A DNA stretch of 64,000 bases, from assembly GCA_963827065.1 (NCBI GenBank), contig CAWGZM010000001.1:124001-188000 (forward strand). The letters run 5' to 3'. Of the stretch, positions 1 through 8,642 are shown one piece after another (position 1 is the stretch's first letter; the number at the start of each line of letters is the position of its first letter). The position numbers were made by a program, and so were the translations under genes. This DNA is from JACVRW01 sp963827065 (GTDB taxonomy: Bacteria; Actinomycetota; Thermoleophilia; Solirubrobacterales; Thermoleophilaceae). The notes under the pieces are model-generated. The model made no database searches and was not told the origin of the DNA. It was given only the letters and a program-made list of their open reading frames with translations.

Positions 1-828
1 GATGCACTGCGCCGCACCGGCGAGCTCGAGAACACGCTGATCGTCTACATGTCCGACAACGGCTTCATGCACGGGGAGCACCGGGCGCTGGCCGAGAAGG
101 TGCTGCCCTATGAGCCGTCGATCCGGATCCCGCTCCTGATGCGCGGCCCCGGCATCCCGCGCGGCCGCGTCGACGAGCGGCTCGTCGCGAACCTCGACGT
201 GCCGGCGACGATCCTGGACGCCGCCGGCGTCTCCCCCTGGCGCGTCCTCGATGGGCGCTCGCTGCTCGACCTGGCCGCCGACCCCGGCGAGGAGTGGGGC
301 CGCGGCATCCTGATCGAGAACGGCAAGGGCGCGAACGGCATCCCGACCTACCGCGGCATCCGCACCTACCGCTACCTGTACGTCGAGCACCTCTCGACGG
401 GCGAGTACGAGCTCTACGACCTCCTCGAGGACCCGTTCCAGCTGCAGAGCCGGGACGGCGCCGACCGCTACCGCGAGGTGCAGCGCGACCTGAAGCGGCG
501 GCTGCGCGAGCTGCGTGGTTGCGCGGGGCCGACCTGCCTCGTTGCGCCCCGGCTGCGGCTCTTCGTGCGCTCGGAGGGGCGGCCGGTGAGCAGCTGCGTG
601 CGCGACGACCTGCGCGTGCGCGTCGGCGGCTCCGAGCGCGACGAGATCATGACCGCCGACGTGCTCGTCGGCCGCCGTCGCGTCGCCCACGCGCTGACGC
701 CGCCGGTGGTCGAGGACATCCCGCGCCGGCAGCTGCGCCCGCGCGGGCGCTTCCGCCTGCGCGTGCGCACCGAGACCATCGACGGGCGCCGCCTGACGCT
801 CGACCGGATCCTGCGAGCGTGCCTGTGA
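1..828 (+). CDS. Sulfatase (arylsulfatase-like), 5'-truncated by window edge
   Basis: This is the C-terminal part of a sulfatase whose reading frame is open from base 1, so the true start lies upstream of the window. Sulfatases hydrolyse sulfate esters, usually outside the cytoplasm. The visible part has the conserved block SDNGFMHGEHR followed by KVLPYEPSIRIPLLMRGPG, typical of the sulfatase fold's metal and substrate region, then a C-terminal tail. The formylglycine Cys motif lies outside the window. It is closely similar to the next gene over the shared region, so the two look like a tandem duplication. Its TGA overlaps the next gene's GTG start (GTGA), which implies co-transcription and translational coupling. 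Substrate cannot be told from the sequence. Confidence 0.88.
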   Translation, partial: DALRRTGELENTLIVYMSDNGFMHGEHRALAEKVLPYEPSIRIPLLMRGPGIPRGRVDERLVANLDVPATILDAAGVSPWRVLDGRSLLDLAADPGEEWGRGILIENGKGANGIPTYRGIRTYRYLYVEHLSTGEYELYDLLEDPFQLQSRDGADRYREVQRDLKRRLRELRGCAGPTCLVAPRLRLFVRSEGRPVSSCVRDDLRVRVGGSERDEIMTADVLVGRRRVAHALTPPVVEDIPRRQLRPRGRFRLRVRTETIDGRRLTLDRILRACL

Positions 829-2465
829 GGGGACTCGCCACCTTCCTCACGCTCGGCGCCCTCATCTTCCCGGCCGGCGCAAGCGCCGCGCCCCCCGTGG
901 AGCGGCCGAACATCGTGGTCGTGATGACCGATGATCAGACGCTCGAATCGATGCGCGTCATGACCGGGGTCAAGCGCTCGCTCGCGGCGGAGGGGACGAC
1001 CTTCGATCGCGCCTTCGTCTCGAACTCGCTCTGCTGCCCGTCGCGGAGCACGCTGTTCACGGGGCAGTACTCGCACAACCACGGTGTCATCGGCAACGCG
1101 GCGCCGGACGGCGGCTACGACCGGCTCGACAAGAACAACTGGCTACCGGTCTGGCTCCAGGGCGCCGGCTACCGGACCGTTCACATCGGCAAGTTCCTCA
1201 ATCAGTACGGCATCCGCAACCCCACCGAGGTACCGCCGGGCTGGAGCGAGTGGTACGCGTCGGTCGACCCGTCCACGTACCAGTTCTACGGCTACACGCT
1301 GAACGAGAACGGGCTGCTCTACACCTACGGGCTCGACCGCAACCCCTTCTACTACTCGACCGATTACTACGCCGACCGCGCGCTGTCCGTGATCCGGCGC
1401 ATGGGTGACACGCGCACGCCGTTCTTCCTGTCGCTCGCCTTCCTCGCCCCGCACAACGGCGGGCCGCGCGACGCCGACGACCCGACCGGGCTCCCCACGC
1501 CCACACCCGCCCCTCGCCACATGAACCTGTTCGCCGGCGAGCGCCCGCCGGGCGACCCCTCGTACAACGAGACGGACGTCTCGGACAAGCCGAGCTTCAT
1601 CCAAGCGCGGCCGCCGATCACGGCCGCCCGCGGGGCCGCCATCGATGAGAACTACCAGCAGCGGCTCGAGTCGCTGCTCGCGATCGACGAAGCCGTGGTG
1701 CGGATGGTCGACACCCTGCGCGCCGAGCGCGAGCTCGACAACACCCTGATCCTGTTCACGTCGGACAACGGCTTCTTCCACGGCGAGCATCGCGTGCAGA
1801 ACGGCAAGGTGCTCGTCTACGAGCCCTCGATCCGCGTGCCGCTGATCATGCGCGGCCCGGGCGTGCCGGAAGGGGAGCGGCGCCGCCAGCTCGTGACGAA
1901 CGCTGACCTCGCTCCGACGATCCTCGAGGCCGCCGGGGCGAAGCCGGGCAAGACGCAGGACGGGCGCTCGCTCTTCCCGCTGCTCGAGGACCGCGGGATC
2001 GAATGGGGCCGCGACCTCCTGATCGAGGGCGCGCCGGGCGTGAATCAGCCGGCCTTCGACGCGCTCCGCACCTACCGCTACGTGTACGTCCAGCACGCGA
2101 ACGGCGAGCGCGAGCTGTACGACCTCGAGCGCGACCCGTACCAGCTCACGAACCTCGTGGCCGACCCCGCCTACGCGGGCGTGCAGGCGGAGCTGTCGCT
2201 GCGGCTCGGGCTGCTGTCGGTGTGCGTGGGCCGCAGCTGCCGCGTCAAGCCAACCGCCCGCCTCGCCGTCCGCTCGGGCTGCAAGGCGCGCGTATCGGGC
2301 AGCGGCGTCGAGAGCGTCCTCTTCCGGAGCGCGCGGCGCCTCCGTCAGGACCGCGCGCGTCCGTTCGGCTCGCCGGTCGGCGGAAGATCGCTGAGAGCCC
2401 GCATCCAGACGAGCGACGGGCGCATCGTCACGCTGGACCGGTCGCTGCCTCGGCGCTGCCGCTGA
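825..2465 (+). CDS. Secreted sulfatase with formylglycine motif
   Basis: A 546-residue sulfatase that hydrolyses sulfate esters. The GTG at 825 overlaps the upstream stop and gives a good signal peptide (RGLATFLTLGALIFPAGASA); an in-frame GTG at 819 is the alternative. NIVVVMTDDQ near residue 30 supplies the metal-binding Asp pair. LCCPSRSTLFTGQ at about residues 69-81 is the CxPSR motif whose first Cys (about 70) becomes formylglycine. SDNGFFHGEHR and KVLVYEPSIRVPLIMRGPG match the upstream copy. The C-terminal ~100 residues are Arg-rich and may be an accessory domain. Activity requires a formylglycine-generating enzyme, which is not encoded in this window. Substrate unknown. Confidence 0.92.
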   Translation: MRGLATFLTLGALIFPAGASAAPPVERPNIVVVMTDDQTLESMRVMTGVKRSLAAEGTTFDRAFVSNSLCCPSRSTLFTGQYSHNHGVIGNAAPDGGYDRLDKNNWLPVWLQGAGYRTVHIGKFLNQYGIRNPTEVPPGWSEWYASVDPSTYQFYGYTLNENGLLYTYGLDRNPFYYSTDYYADRALSVIRRMGDTRTPFFLSLAFLAPHNGGPRDADDPTGLPTPTPAPRHMNLFAGERPPGDPSYNETDVSDKPSFIQARPPITAARGAAIDENYQQRLESLLAIDEAVVRMVDTLRAERELDNTLILFTSDNGFFHGEHRVQNGKVLVYEPSIRVPLIMRGPGVPEGERRRQLVTNADLAPTILEAAGAKPGKTQDGRSLFPLLEDRGIEWGRDLLIEGAPGVNQPAFDALRTYRYVYVQHANGERELYDLERDPYQLTNLVADPAYAGVQAELSLRLGLLSVCVGRSCRVKPTARLAVRSGCKARVSGSGVESVLFRSARRLRQDRARPFGSPVGGRSLRARIQTSDGRIVTLDRSLPRRCR

Positions 2466-2561
2466 GGGTGGCGCAGGGGCTCAGGGCGAAGTCCACAGCC
2501 TGCTCGAAGGTGAGCTGCGCGCCTGCCCCACCCGCCCCGAAGTCGACCCCTCGATTCTGAC

Positions 2562-3827
2562 CTAACCGAGCACTCTCCGCGTGTAGTCGTTCTCGAAGCG
2601 CCCCTCCGGGTCGAGCCGCGCGCGGATCTCCGCGAAGCGCTCCCACTCCGGGTAGCGCGAGGCGAGCGTCGCGACCGACTGGTAGTGGCGCTTGCCCCAG
2701 TGGGGGCGGCCGCCGTAGTCGTCCATGATCGCCTCGACGCCGCGGAAGTAGCTCTCGTACTCCATCCCGAGGTACTGGTGGACGGCGATATAGGCGGTCG
2801 GGCGCCCGTGCGCGGTGGACAGGAGCGCGTCGTCGGGCGCGACGACGCGCAGCTCGATCGGGAAGCCGATCGGAAGGCGGCGGCGCTCGATCAGGTCGAG
2901 CACGCGCTCGAGCGCCTCGGCGGCGTGCTCGCGCGGTATGCCGTACTCCATCTCCGTGAAGCGGACCAGCCGGACGTTCGCGTAGACGCGATTGCTCGCG
3001 TCGACGTGCTCGGCGCGGCCCATCAGCGACGCGATCGCCCCGTTCAGCCGCGGGATCGCGCCGGGGAAGCGGCGCCCGAGGCGGCAGGCGAGGCCGAGCG
3101 CGGCGTTCTCGAGCAGGACGTCGTGGACGAAGGCCTTCGCCTTGCCGGGCGGCTCCGGGTCGCGGTCCGTGCGCGCCGAGGTGAGGGTGAGCGCCCGGCG
3201 CGTGTAGGGCATCACGAAGGCCTCCCAGTGATCGTGCGCGGCGACGTGCTCGTCCAGGCGCGGGAGCACATCATCGAGTGCGCGCGGCTCGTCGACCCGG
3301 TGGATGGTGAAGGCGGGGACGCAGCGGAGTGTCACGGCACTGATCGCGCCGAGCGCGCCCAGCGAGACGCGCGCCGCCCGCAGATCGTCGCCCTCGGTGA
3401 GCTCGTGGAGCTCGCCGCGGCCGTCGACGAGGCGCACGCCGACGACCTGCGACGAGAGGTTGCCGAAGCCGCCGCCGGTGCCGTGGGTGGCGGTCGAGAT
3501 GGCGCCGGCCAGCGTCTGCGGATCGACGTCGCCCTGGTTCTCCATGGCCAGTCCGCGCGCCCGCAGCTCCTCGCCGAGGTCGTGCAGGGTGATGCCGGCC
3601 TCGACCGTCACGTCGTTGCCCTCGACCGAGAGCACGTGGCGCATCTCCGACAGGTCGAGCATCAACCCGTCCGTGCAGGCGATGTCGGTGAAGGAGTGGC
3701 CCGAGCCGGCGACCTTGACGCGTGCGGCGTCGCGAACCGCCTGCGCCAGTTCCTCCTCAGACTGGGGGCGCAGGATCCGATCGGGCGCGCAGCGCTGCTG
3801 CCGCGCCCAGTTCGTCCAGGTCGCCAA
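2562..3827 (-). CDS. FAD-binding D-arabinono-1,4-lactone/L-gulonolactone oxidase family protein
   Basis: A 421-residue flavoprotein of the aldonolactone oxidase (VAO/BBE) family, which oxidises sugar lactones or alditols at C1/C2. The N-terminal FAD_binding_4 domain contains VAGSGHSFTDIA near residues 40-51; the His in GSGHS is the usual site of covalent FAD attachment. ISTATHGTGGGFGNLSS further in is another family motif. The C-terminal ALO domain has HWGKRHYQ and ends in GRFENDYTRRVLG, both typical. Length fits the family (about 430). It is the last gene of a minus-strand run, 7 nt after the thioredoxin reductase stop. Substrate (arabinonolactone, gulonolactone, alditol) is not decidable from sequence alone. 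Confidence 0.88.
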   Translation of the reverse strand: MATWTNWARQQRCAPDRILRPQSEEELAQAVRDAARVKVAGSGHSFTDIACTDGLMLDLSEMRHVLSVEGNDVTVEAGITLHDLGEELRARGLAMENQGDVDPQTLAGAISTATHGTGGGFGNLSSQVVGVRLVDGRGELHELTEGDDLRAARVSLGALGAISAVTLRCVPAFTIHRVDEPRALDDVLPRLDEHVAAHDHWEAFVMPYTRRALTLTSARTDRDPEPPGKAKAFVHDVLLENAALGLACRLGRRFPGAIPRLNGAIASLMGRAEHVDASNRVYANVRLVRFTEMEYGIPREHAAEALERVLDLIERRRLPIGFPIELRVVAPDDALLSTAHGRPTAYIAVHQYLGMEYESYFRGVEAIMDDYGGRPHWGKRHYQSVATLASRYPEWERFAEIRARLDPEGRFENDYTRRVLG

Positions 3828-3834
3828 GGCGGCC

Positions 3835-4869
3835 CTAAGAGGCCGCCGACTCCGCCGCCGCCTCGACCTTGTCGGGCTCTGGAGCCCAGTGCGCCTCAGG
3901 GTCGATCGGCGTGTCCCGCAGATAGGCCTCGGCGTCGAGCGCGGCCATGCAGCCCGTGCCGGCGGCCGTGACCGCCTGGCGGTAGACGCGGTCGGTCAGG
4001 TCGCCCGCGGCGAACACGCCCGGCAGCTTGGTCCGCGTCGAGCGGCCCTCCACGAGGACATAGCCCTCCTCGTCGAGCTCGACCTGGCCCGTCAAGAGGT
4101 GCGAGTTCGGACGGTGGCCGATCGCGACGAACGCGCCCGTGACCGGCAGCTCGCGCTCCGAGCCGTCCTCGATGTTCTCGAGCGTCACCTGCTCGAGCGC
4201 GCCGTCAGCGCCCGCGTCGAAGCTCTTCACCACGTACGGGGTGACGAGGTCGATGTTGTCCTTGTCGCGCGCGCGGTCGAGCATGATCGCCGAGGCCCGG
4301 AACTCCGGCCGCCGGTGGACGATGCCGACCCGGCCGGCGAACTTGGACAGGAACGTCGCGTCCTCCATGGCGGTGTCGCCGCCGCCGACCACGATGGTCT
4401 GCTTGCCGCGGAAGAAGGCGGCGTCACAGGTCGCGCAGTACGAGACCCCGCGCGCCGCGAGCTCCTCCTCGCCGGGCACGCCGAGCTTCTTGGGCTCGGC
4501 GCCCATCGCGAGGATGACGGCGCGCGCCTTGATCTCGTTGCCGCCGACGTGAACGGTGTGAACGCCGCCGGGGTTGCTCGAGAGCTCGAGCTTGGTCGCG
4601 TCGTCGGTGATGAAGCGCGTGCCGAAGCGCGCCGCCTGGTCGCGGAACTGCTGCATCATCTCCGGCCCCGTGACGCCCTCGGGATAGCCGGGGTAGTTCT
4701 CGACGTCGGTCGTCTGCTGCAGCAGGCCGCCCCACGCAAAGCCCTCGATGACGAGCGGGTTCAGGTCCGCGCGCGACGTGTAGAGCGCGGCGGTGTAGCC
4801 GGCAGGTCCGCTGCCGACGATGACGACCTCTTCGACGTCCTTGATCTCAGTGTCCATGTAAGTGCTCAT
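3835..4869 (-). CDS. trxB: Thioredoxin-disulfide reductase
   Basis: A 344-residue low-molecular-weight thioredoxin reductase that passes electrons from NADPH through FAD to thioredoxin in the cytoplasm. VIVGSGPAGYTAALYTSRA (about residues 17-35) is the FAD Rossmann motif, YCATCDAAFF holds the redox-active Cys pair (about C145/C148), VVGGGDTAMEDA is the NADPH motif, and GVFAAGDLTDRVYRQAVTAAGTGC is the C-terminal FAD motif. The Ala/Asp/Glu/Pro-rich tail after the core is about 25 residues longer than in many homologues. The ATG at 4869 overlaps the stop of the upstream membrane-protein gene (TAATG); ATG at 4857 is an alternative start. It sits in an operon with a flavin oxidase rather than with a thioredoxin gene. 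Confidence 0.95.
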   Translation of the reverse strand: MSTYMDTEIKDVEEVVIVGSGPAGYTAALYTSRADLNPLVIEGFAWGGLLQQTTDVENYPGYPEGVTGPEMMQQFRDQAARFGTRFITDDATKLELSSNPGGVHTVHVGGNEIKARAVILAMGAEPKKLGVPGEEELAARGVSYCATCDAAFFRGKQTIVVGGGDTAMEDATFLSKFAGRVGIVHRRPEFRASAIMLDRARDKDNIDLVTPYVVKSFDAGADGALEQVTLENIEDGSERELPVTGAFVAIGHRPNSHLLTGQVELDEEGYVLVEGRSTRTKLPGVFAAGDLTDRVYRQAVTAAGTGCMAALDAEAYLRDTPIDPEAHWAPEPDKVEAAAESAAS

Positions 4870-6092
4870 TACTTTACTTTCTGAAGTGTAGCCACGCCAC
4901 CGCTCGCCGCCTCTCGCTCACGGTCCCACTGCGCCACGGTACCGCGCAACTGGAAGAACGCGACGATTCCCGGCGGTATCGGCAGCCAGAAGGCTATGAC
5001 GCGGTAGGTGAGCACGGCGGGAAAGACGACGGCGCTCGGTACTCCGAATAGGACGTCGAACGCGAAGATCATCCCCGCGTCGACCGAGCCCACCCCGCCC
5101 GCGGGCGACGGGATCAGGTTGGCGGCCATGCCGACGAAGAAGCCCTGCACGAGCACGCCGAAGGAGATGTTGCCACCGAAGGCCTCGAAGCTCGCCCACA
5201 GCACCGCGATGTTGGCGGCCCAGAAGCCCACCGCGCCGATGACCGCAAGCGCTCCGCGCTGCGGGTGGCGGAGGTAGGCGAGCGCGGTGCGCGTGCCCGT
5301 GGCGAGCGTCGCCGGCCCCTTGGCGAGCCGCTGCAAATAGCGGACGCGCCGGTAGCCGCCGGCGAACTGCTGGATGCGGCGCTCGAAGTCCTGCGGGATC
5401 AGCGCAATCAGCCCGAAGACGGCCATCACGCACGCCGCGAGCGCCGCCGGCACGATCGTGCCGCCGACCGGCGCCGGCCCCGGCAGCACGTGGGTGCGCA
5501 GCAGGATCCCGAACACGACAAGCGCCATGAGGTAGACGGAGTAGGTGAGGACGAGGAAGGAAACCATCCGGCAGGCGGAGCGCCGCCGCGGCATGCCGGC
5601 CTTGCGCAGCGCCCAGTAGGTGAGGACGAGGCCGCCCACGCCGGCCGCGGAGAAGATGCGCGTGGCCGCCAGCCCGGCCATCGTGATCTGATACGACACC
5701 TTCGCGTTGAGACGGCGGTGGAGCTCGTCGTCGTGCGTGCCGCCGAGCACGCCGCGGAACAGGGCCACGTAGGCGACGAACGCGAGCACGTTGAAGCCGA
5801 CCGCGATCACGATCCAGTACCAGACACCCTCGTCGAGCTTGTCGACCGCCTCGCCTGCGCCGATCAGGTTCGGCAGGAGCACGTAGATAGCCACCACGAT
5901 GAGGACGACGAGCAGGGCGCCCGTGGCGAGCTTGCGGCGGTCGCTCAGTAGCGCTTGTAGGCGGCCGACCTCCTCATCCTCACCGCGCTCGTCGTCGGTC
6001 GTGTCGTCGAAAGCGGACTCCTCGTCGGGGAGGAGGTGCTCGTCCTCGAGCCGGCGGCGTTCCTCGAGGCGGCGGCGCTGGTCCGCCGCCAT
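4869..6092 (-). CDS. YbhN/UPF0104-type (LPG synthase TM-like) integral membrane protein
   Basis: A 407-residue protein with a charged, strongly acidic cytoplasmic N-terminus (about 85 residues, rich in R/E/D) followed by roughly eight hydrophobic segments. The segment FFVGMAANLIPSPAGGVGSVDAGM resembles the flippase-like domain of lysyl-phosphatidylglycerol synthases and UPF0104/YbhN proteins. The frame is open far upstream, but the ATG at 6092 overlaps the TGA of the upstream PAP2 gene (TGATG) and begins the plausible protein, so I chose it. The likely role is in the envelope, lipid translocation or membrane glycolipid handling; the pairing with a PAP2 phosphatase supports lipid work. The substrate is unknown. 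Confidence 0.8.
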   Translation of the reverse strand: MAADQRRRLEERRRLEDEHLLPDEESAFDDTTDDERGEDEEVGRLQALLSDRRKLATGALLVVLIVVAIYVLLPNLIGAGEAVDKLDEGVWYWIVIAVGFNVLAFVAYVALFRGVLGGTHDDELHRRLNAKVSYQITMAGLAATRIFSAAGVGGLVLTYWALRKAGMPRRRSACRMVSFLVLTYSVYLMALVVFGILLRTHVLPGPAPVGGTIVPAALAACVMAVFGLIALIPQDFERRIQQFAGGYRRVRYLQRLAKGPATLATGTRTALAYLRHPQRGALAVIGAVGFWAANIAVLWASFEAFGGNISFGVLVQGFFVGMAANLIPSPAGGVGSVDAGMIFAFDVLFGVPSAVVFPAVLTYRVIAFWLPIPPGIVAFFQLRGTVAQWDREREAASGGVATLQKVK

Positions 6093-7006
6093 CAGCTCGC
6101 CCGCGGCTCCAGTTGCTGAATCGTGCGGGCGACCGCCGTTAGCAGCGGATCGAGATGCGGCGCAGCGCGCCAGATGCCCTCGGCGAGCGCGAATCCCGCC
6201 AGCAGGTCCATGACGTAATGCTCCCCCAGATAGACCAGCCCGAACCCGAGGACGAGGGCGTAGGCCCACCCGGCCGCGGCGTGGCCGGGTCCGACTTGAG
6301 ACAGCAGGCGGGCTGCCATGACTGAGGTGCCGAAGTGGAGCGAGGGCATGGCCGCAAAGGGGTTTCCCTGCAGCGAATGGTAAAGCGGGCGCCAGAGACG
6401 TCCCCAGAAGCGCTCGCCGGCTTCGGCCATGATCCGTCGCACAGGAGGCATGTTCCCGTTTTCGCCTGCCCACCAAGGCGGCGCCGTAGGGACGGCCCAG
6501 TAGACCACGCAGCCGAGATCGAAGCACGCCGACATCAGCACGGCCGAGCGCGGATAGAGCTCGCGGTGGCGCAGGAGCATGTAGGCGAGCGTCCCGTGGG
6601 GGACGAGGAACCAGCTCCAGTGGATCGCCGACAGGCCGTACTCGAGCGCGCCCACCTGGCCCTCACGGCCGAGCGCGCGCTGGAGCCGGATGGTGGGCGT
6701 CGTGCCGCCCCCGATCGCGCGGTCGAAGTTGATCGGGTAGTCCACCTTCAGGCGCCGCAGGAGCGCCTCGGGGTCGTCGTCGGGCATATCAAAGTGCGCG
6801 AAGTACGCCCACATCTGTAGGGCGTAGATGGACGCGTCGCGCAGGGGGGTGCGGTGAGCGGCGAGGGCCAGGGCCGCCGGCGACGGCCATGTGAGCGCCG
6901 ACACCACCGGCACACGGAGCCTCAGCCGGTGCCTGACCAGCGGCGTGGCGATGCCTACCGCCACCGCACCCCACGCGAGCGTTCGCAGGGCGCGAGTGCT
7001 TCGCAA
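6092..7006 (-). CDS. PAP2-superfamily membrane phosphatase / inositolphosphotransferase-like
   Basis: A membrane protein of the PAP2 (Aur1/Ipt1-like) group, which cleaves or transfers phosphate-linked headgroups on lipids. GNPFAAMPSLHFGTSVMAA is the PSLH motif, and GLVYLGEHYVMDLLAG is the distal motif with the catalytic His and its Asp partner. About five to six hydrophobic segments are visible. The start is uncertain: the frame stays open to 7243 but would then overlap the divergent LPxTG gene. TTG at 7006 keeps the first hydrophobic segment (LAWGAVAVGIATPLV); a GTG about 45 bases further in is the alternative. It is the first gene of the PAP2, YbhN-like, trxB, lactone-oxidase run, coupled to the next by TGATG. 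Confidence 0.8.
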   Translation of the reverse strand: MRSTRALRTLAWGAVAVGIATPLVRHRLRLRVPVVSALTWPSPAALALAAHRTPLRDASIYALQMWAYFAHFDMPDDDPEALLRRLKVDYPINFDRAIGGGTTPTIRLQRALGREGQVGALEYGLSAIHWSWFLVPHGTLAYMLLRHRELYPRSAVLMSACFDLGCVVYWAVPTAPPWWAGENGNMPPVRRIMAEAGERFWGRLWRPLYHSLQGNPFAAMPSLHFGTSVMAARLLSQVGPGHAAAGWAYALVLGFGLVYLGEHYVMDLLAGFALAEGIWRAAPHLDPLLTAVARTIQQLEPRAS

Positions 7007-7102
7007 GGCCGCCGCAGCATAACCGGGAAGGCGGCCGCAGCCTCGGCAACGACGCGTGCAGCGCGGAGGAGGAGGCGGGTGGGCAACGAACAGCCTCGGA
7101 AC

Positions 7103-7606
7103 ATGAAGATCTCGCGCTCCCTGGCCACGGTCTCGATCACGCTTGCCGCGCTGGCGGCCGCCGGCGGCGTCTCCGCCGTCGCGTCCGACTCGCCCGCCGC
7201 CAGCAGCGGCGGCGCGCTGGCCGAGCCGACGGTGCAGCAGCACGGAGGCGGCCCTGCCGCGCCGGCTCGCGAGCGGGAGGCCGACGCGTCCGCCAAGGCC
7301 ACCCCGGAGGGCGGCGGGAGCGCCCCGCCCACGCAGGCGGCCCAGGACGACCAGCCGACGACGCCCGGCGGCGAGGAGCAGAACGGCGGCGAGCAGAACG
7401 GCGGCGAGACGCAGCCCGACGAACCGGTCGAGACCGAAGAGGATGGCGGCGTCGTTCCGGACACGGGCGACGACACCGGCTCAGCCACGAGCGGCCTGCC
7501 CTCGACGGGCCTCGAGCTCGGCGCGATGGCGGTGATCGGGCTCGGCCTGCTGATGCTCGGGGCGGCGCTGCGGCCGGGCCGCAGCGCTCCCGCCGGGCGC
7601 CGCTAG
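7103..7606 (+). CDS. LPxTG-anchored, low-complexity cell-wall protein
   Basis: A 167-residue secreted protein. The N-terminus (MKISRSLATVSITLAALAAA) is a signal peptide. The middle is low complexity, rich in Gly, Glu, Gln, Asn, Pro and Thr, with a short repeat (EEQNGGEQNGGE) near residues 92-103. The C-terminus has the sorting signal LPSTG, a hydrophobic stretch (AMAVIGLGLLMLGAAL) and an Arg-rich tail, which is a complete sortase substrate layout. No sortase gene is seen in this window. The protein is probably a flexible wall-attached spacer; no catalytic domain is recognisable. It is divergent from the PAP2 gene, and the space between them should hold both promoters. Confidence 0.82.
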   Translation: MKISRSLATVSITLAALAAAGGVSAVASDSPAASSGGALAEPTVQQHGGGPAAPAREREADASAKATPEGGGSAPPTQAAQDDQPTTPGGEEQNGGEQNGGETQPDEPVETEEDGGVVPDTGDDTGSATSGLPSTGLELGAMAVIGLGLLMLGAALRPGRSAPAGRR

Positions 7607-7619
7607 GCCGTTCAGACGA

Positions 7620-8363
7620 TCAGCGAACCACCCGTGCGGCGCTGACGGTCGCCGCGCTGCTGCTGAAGGTGCGGAACACGCTCAGGTCCATCCGGAAGAA
7701 CGCCTTCTTGCGCCTGAGCTTCTTGCCGGCTGTGTAGTACACCTTCCACGTCCCGGTCCGCGCCGCGACGGGCAGGAACGGCAGCTTCTTGTGGGCGATC
7801 CCACAGGCGCCCTTGGCCGTGCCGAGCTTCCGAACGGCGTATCGCCGCCCCTTGAACGTCCAGTGCAGGTACAGCTTGGCCCCGGTGGGCACTCCCCACG
7901 CGGACCAGCGGACCTTGCGTCCGAGGTTGCGCCTCACGCGCGCGGGCTTGATCGCCGCCCCCACCCGCACCAAGGTGATGTTCGTCGACGCTACGAGGCC
8001 CGGTGTGACCTGGTCGGTCGCCGTGAGCGTGTACGTCTTGGTGCGGCCGCTCGAGCTGTTGATGAACTCCGTCGGCATGAAGACGCCGGTGCTGAAGGAC
8101 CCGTCCGCCGCCAGCGGCGTGTAGCCGCCGAGGCTGCCGTCCGGGTAGTTCAGCTGGACTGAGCTGAGGGTGGGATCCGTGTTCGGCGTGAAGCCGGAGC
8201 CCGACACTGGGACCCACCGTTCGCCTGCAAGCCCGGGGAGGTAGCGCGCGCACGGTGTGCCCGGGGCGATCGCCGCGGCGACGGCCGACGAGGCGCTGAC
8301 CGCACTGAGCGCGGCCACGGCGGCCGCGCACGCAACAGCTCGCCGGAGGAAGGGACGATTCAT
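7620..8363 (-). CDS. Secreted protein of unknown function with Ig-like fold features
   Basis: A 247-residue exported protein with a clear signal peptide (MNRPFLRRAVACAAAVAALS ending near AVAAA). After it comes a beta-rich, Ser/Thr/Gly-rich region (VPVSGSGFTPNTDPTLSSVQ, NYPDGSLGGYTPLAADGSF), the pattern of Ig-like or IPT/TIG surface domains. A basic C-terminal half follows, with GTWKVYYTAGKKLRRKKAFFRMDLSVFRTF. No enzymatic motif is visible. It is convergent with the LPxTG gene (13 nt between stops). The ~275 bases upstream of it hold no gene I can support. Function unknown; an extracellular structural or binding role is an inference. Confidence 0.7.
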   Translation of the reverse strand: MNRPFLRRAVACAAAVAALSAVSASSAVAAAIAPGTPCARYLPGLAGERWVPVSGSGFTPNTDPTLSSVQLNYPDGSLGGYTPLAADGSFSTGVFMPTEFINSSSGRTKTYTLTATDQVTPGLVASTNITLVRVGAAIKPARVRRNLGRKVRWSAWGVPTGAKLYLHWTFKGRRYAVRKLGTAKGACGIAHKKLPFLPVAARTGTWKVYYTAGKKLRRKKAFFRMDLSVFRTFSSSAATVSAARVVR

Positions 8364-8642
8364 CGAGGATTCTCCGTTCGGGGGAGGGGGTGCGGCTCTC
8401 GGGTACCCATCCTCCTCGAAACGTGCACATCATGCGCCAACTCGCTCCGGCGCCCTGTAGCTCGGCAGTAGGTACAGTGCCCGGCGCTTGTATCGCGCGG
8501 CAGGAGACAACGCTGCTCCTTCGCAAGCCGGGCAGGCCGGGCGGGGGCGGCGGCGGGTCGAACTCACCAGGCGTCTGCACTCGCTACCAGGCCGACCTCT
8601 CGGGGGAGACGGGCGGCTCGCTGATCCTCGTCCCCTGCTAGC

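Noticed and set aside
8364..8640. Plus-strand frame ending near 8641 in the gap before the MBL gene
   Set aside because: No ribosome binding site, low-complexity Gly/Pro/Ser sequence, no family similarity; I see no gene in this gap.
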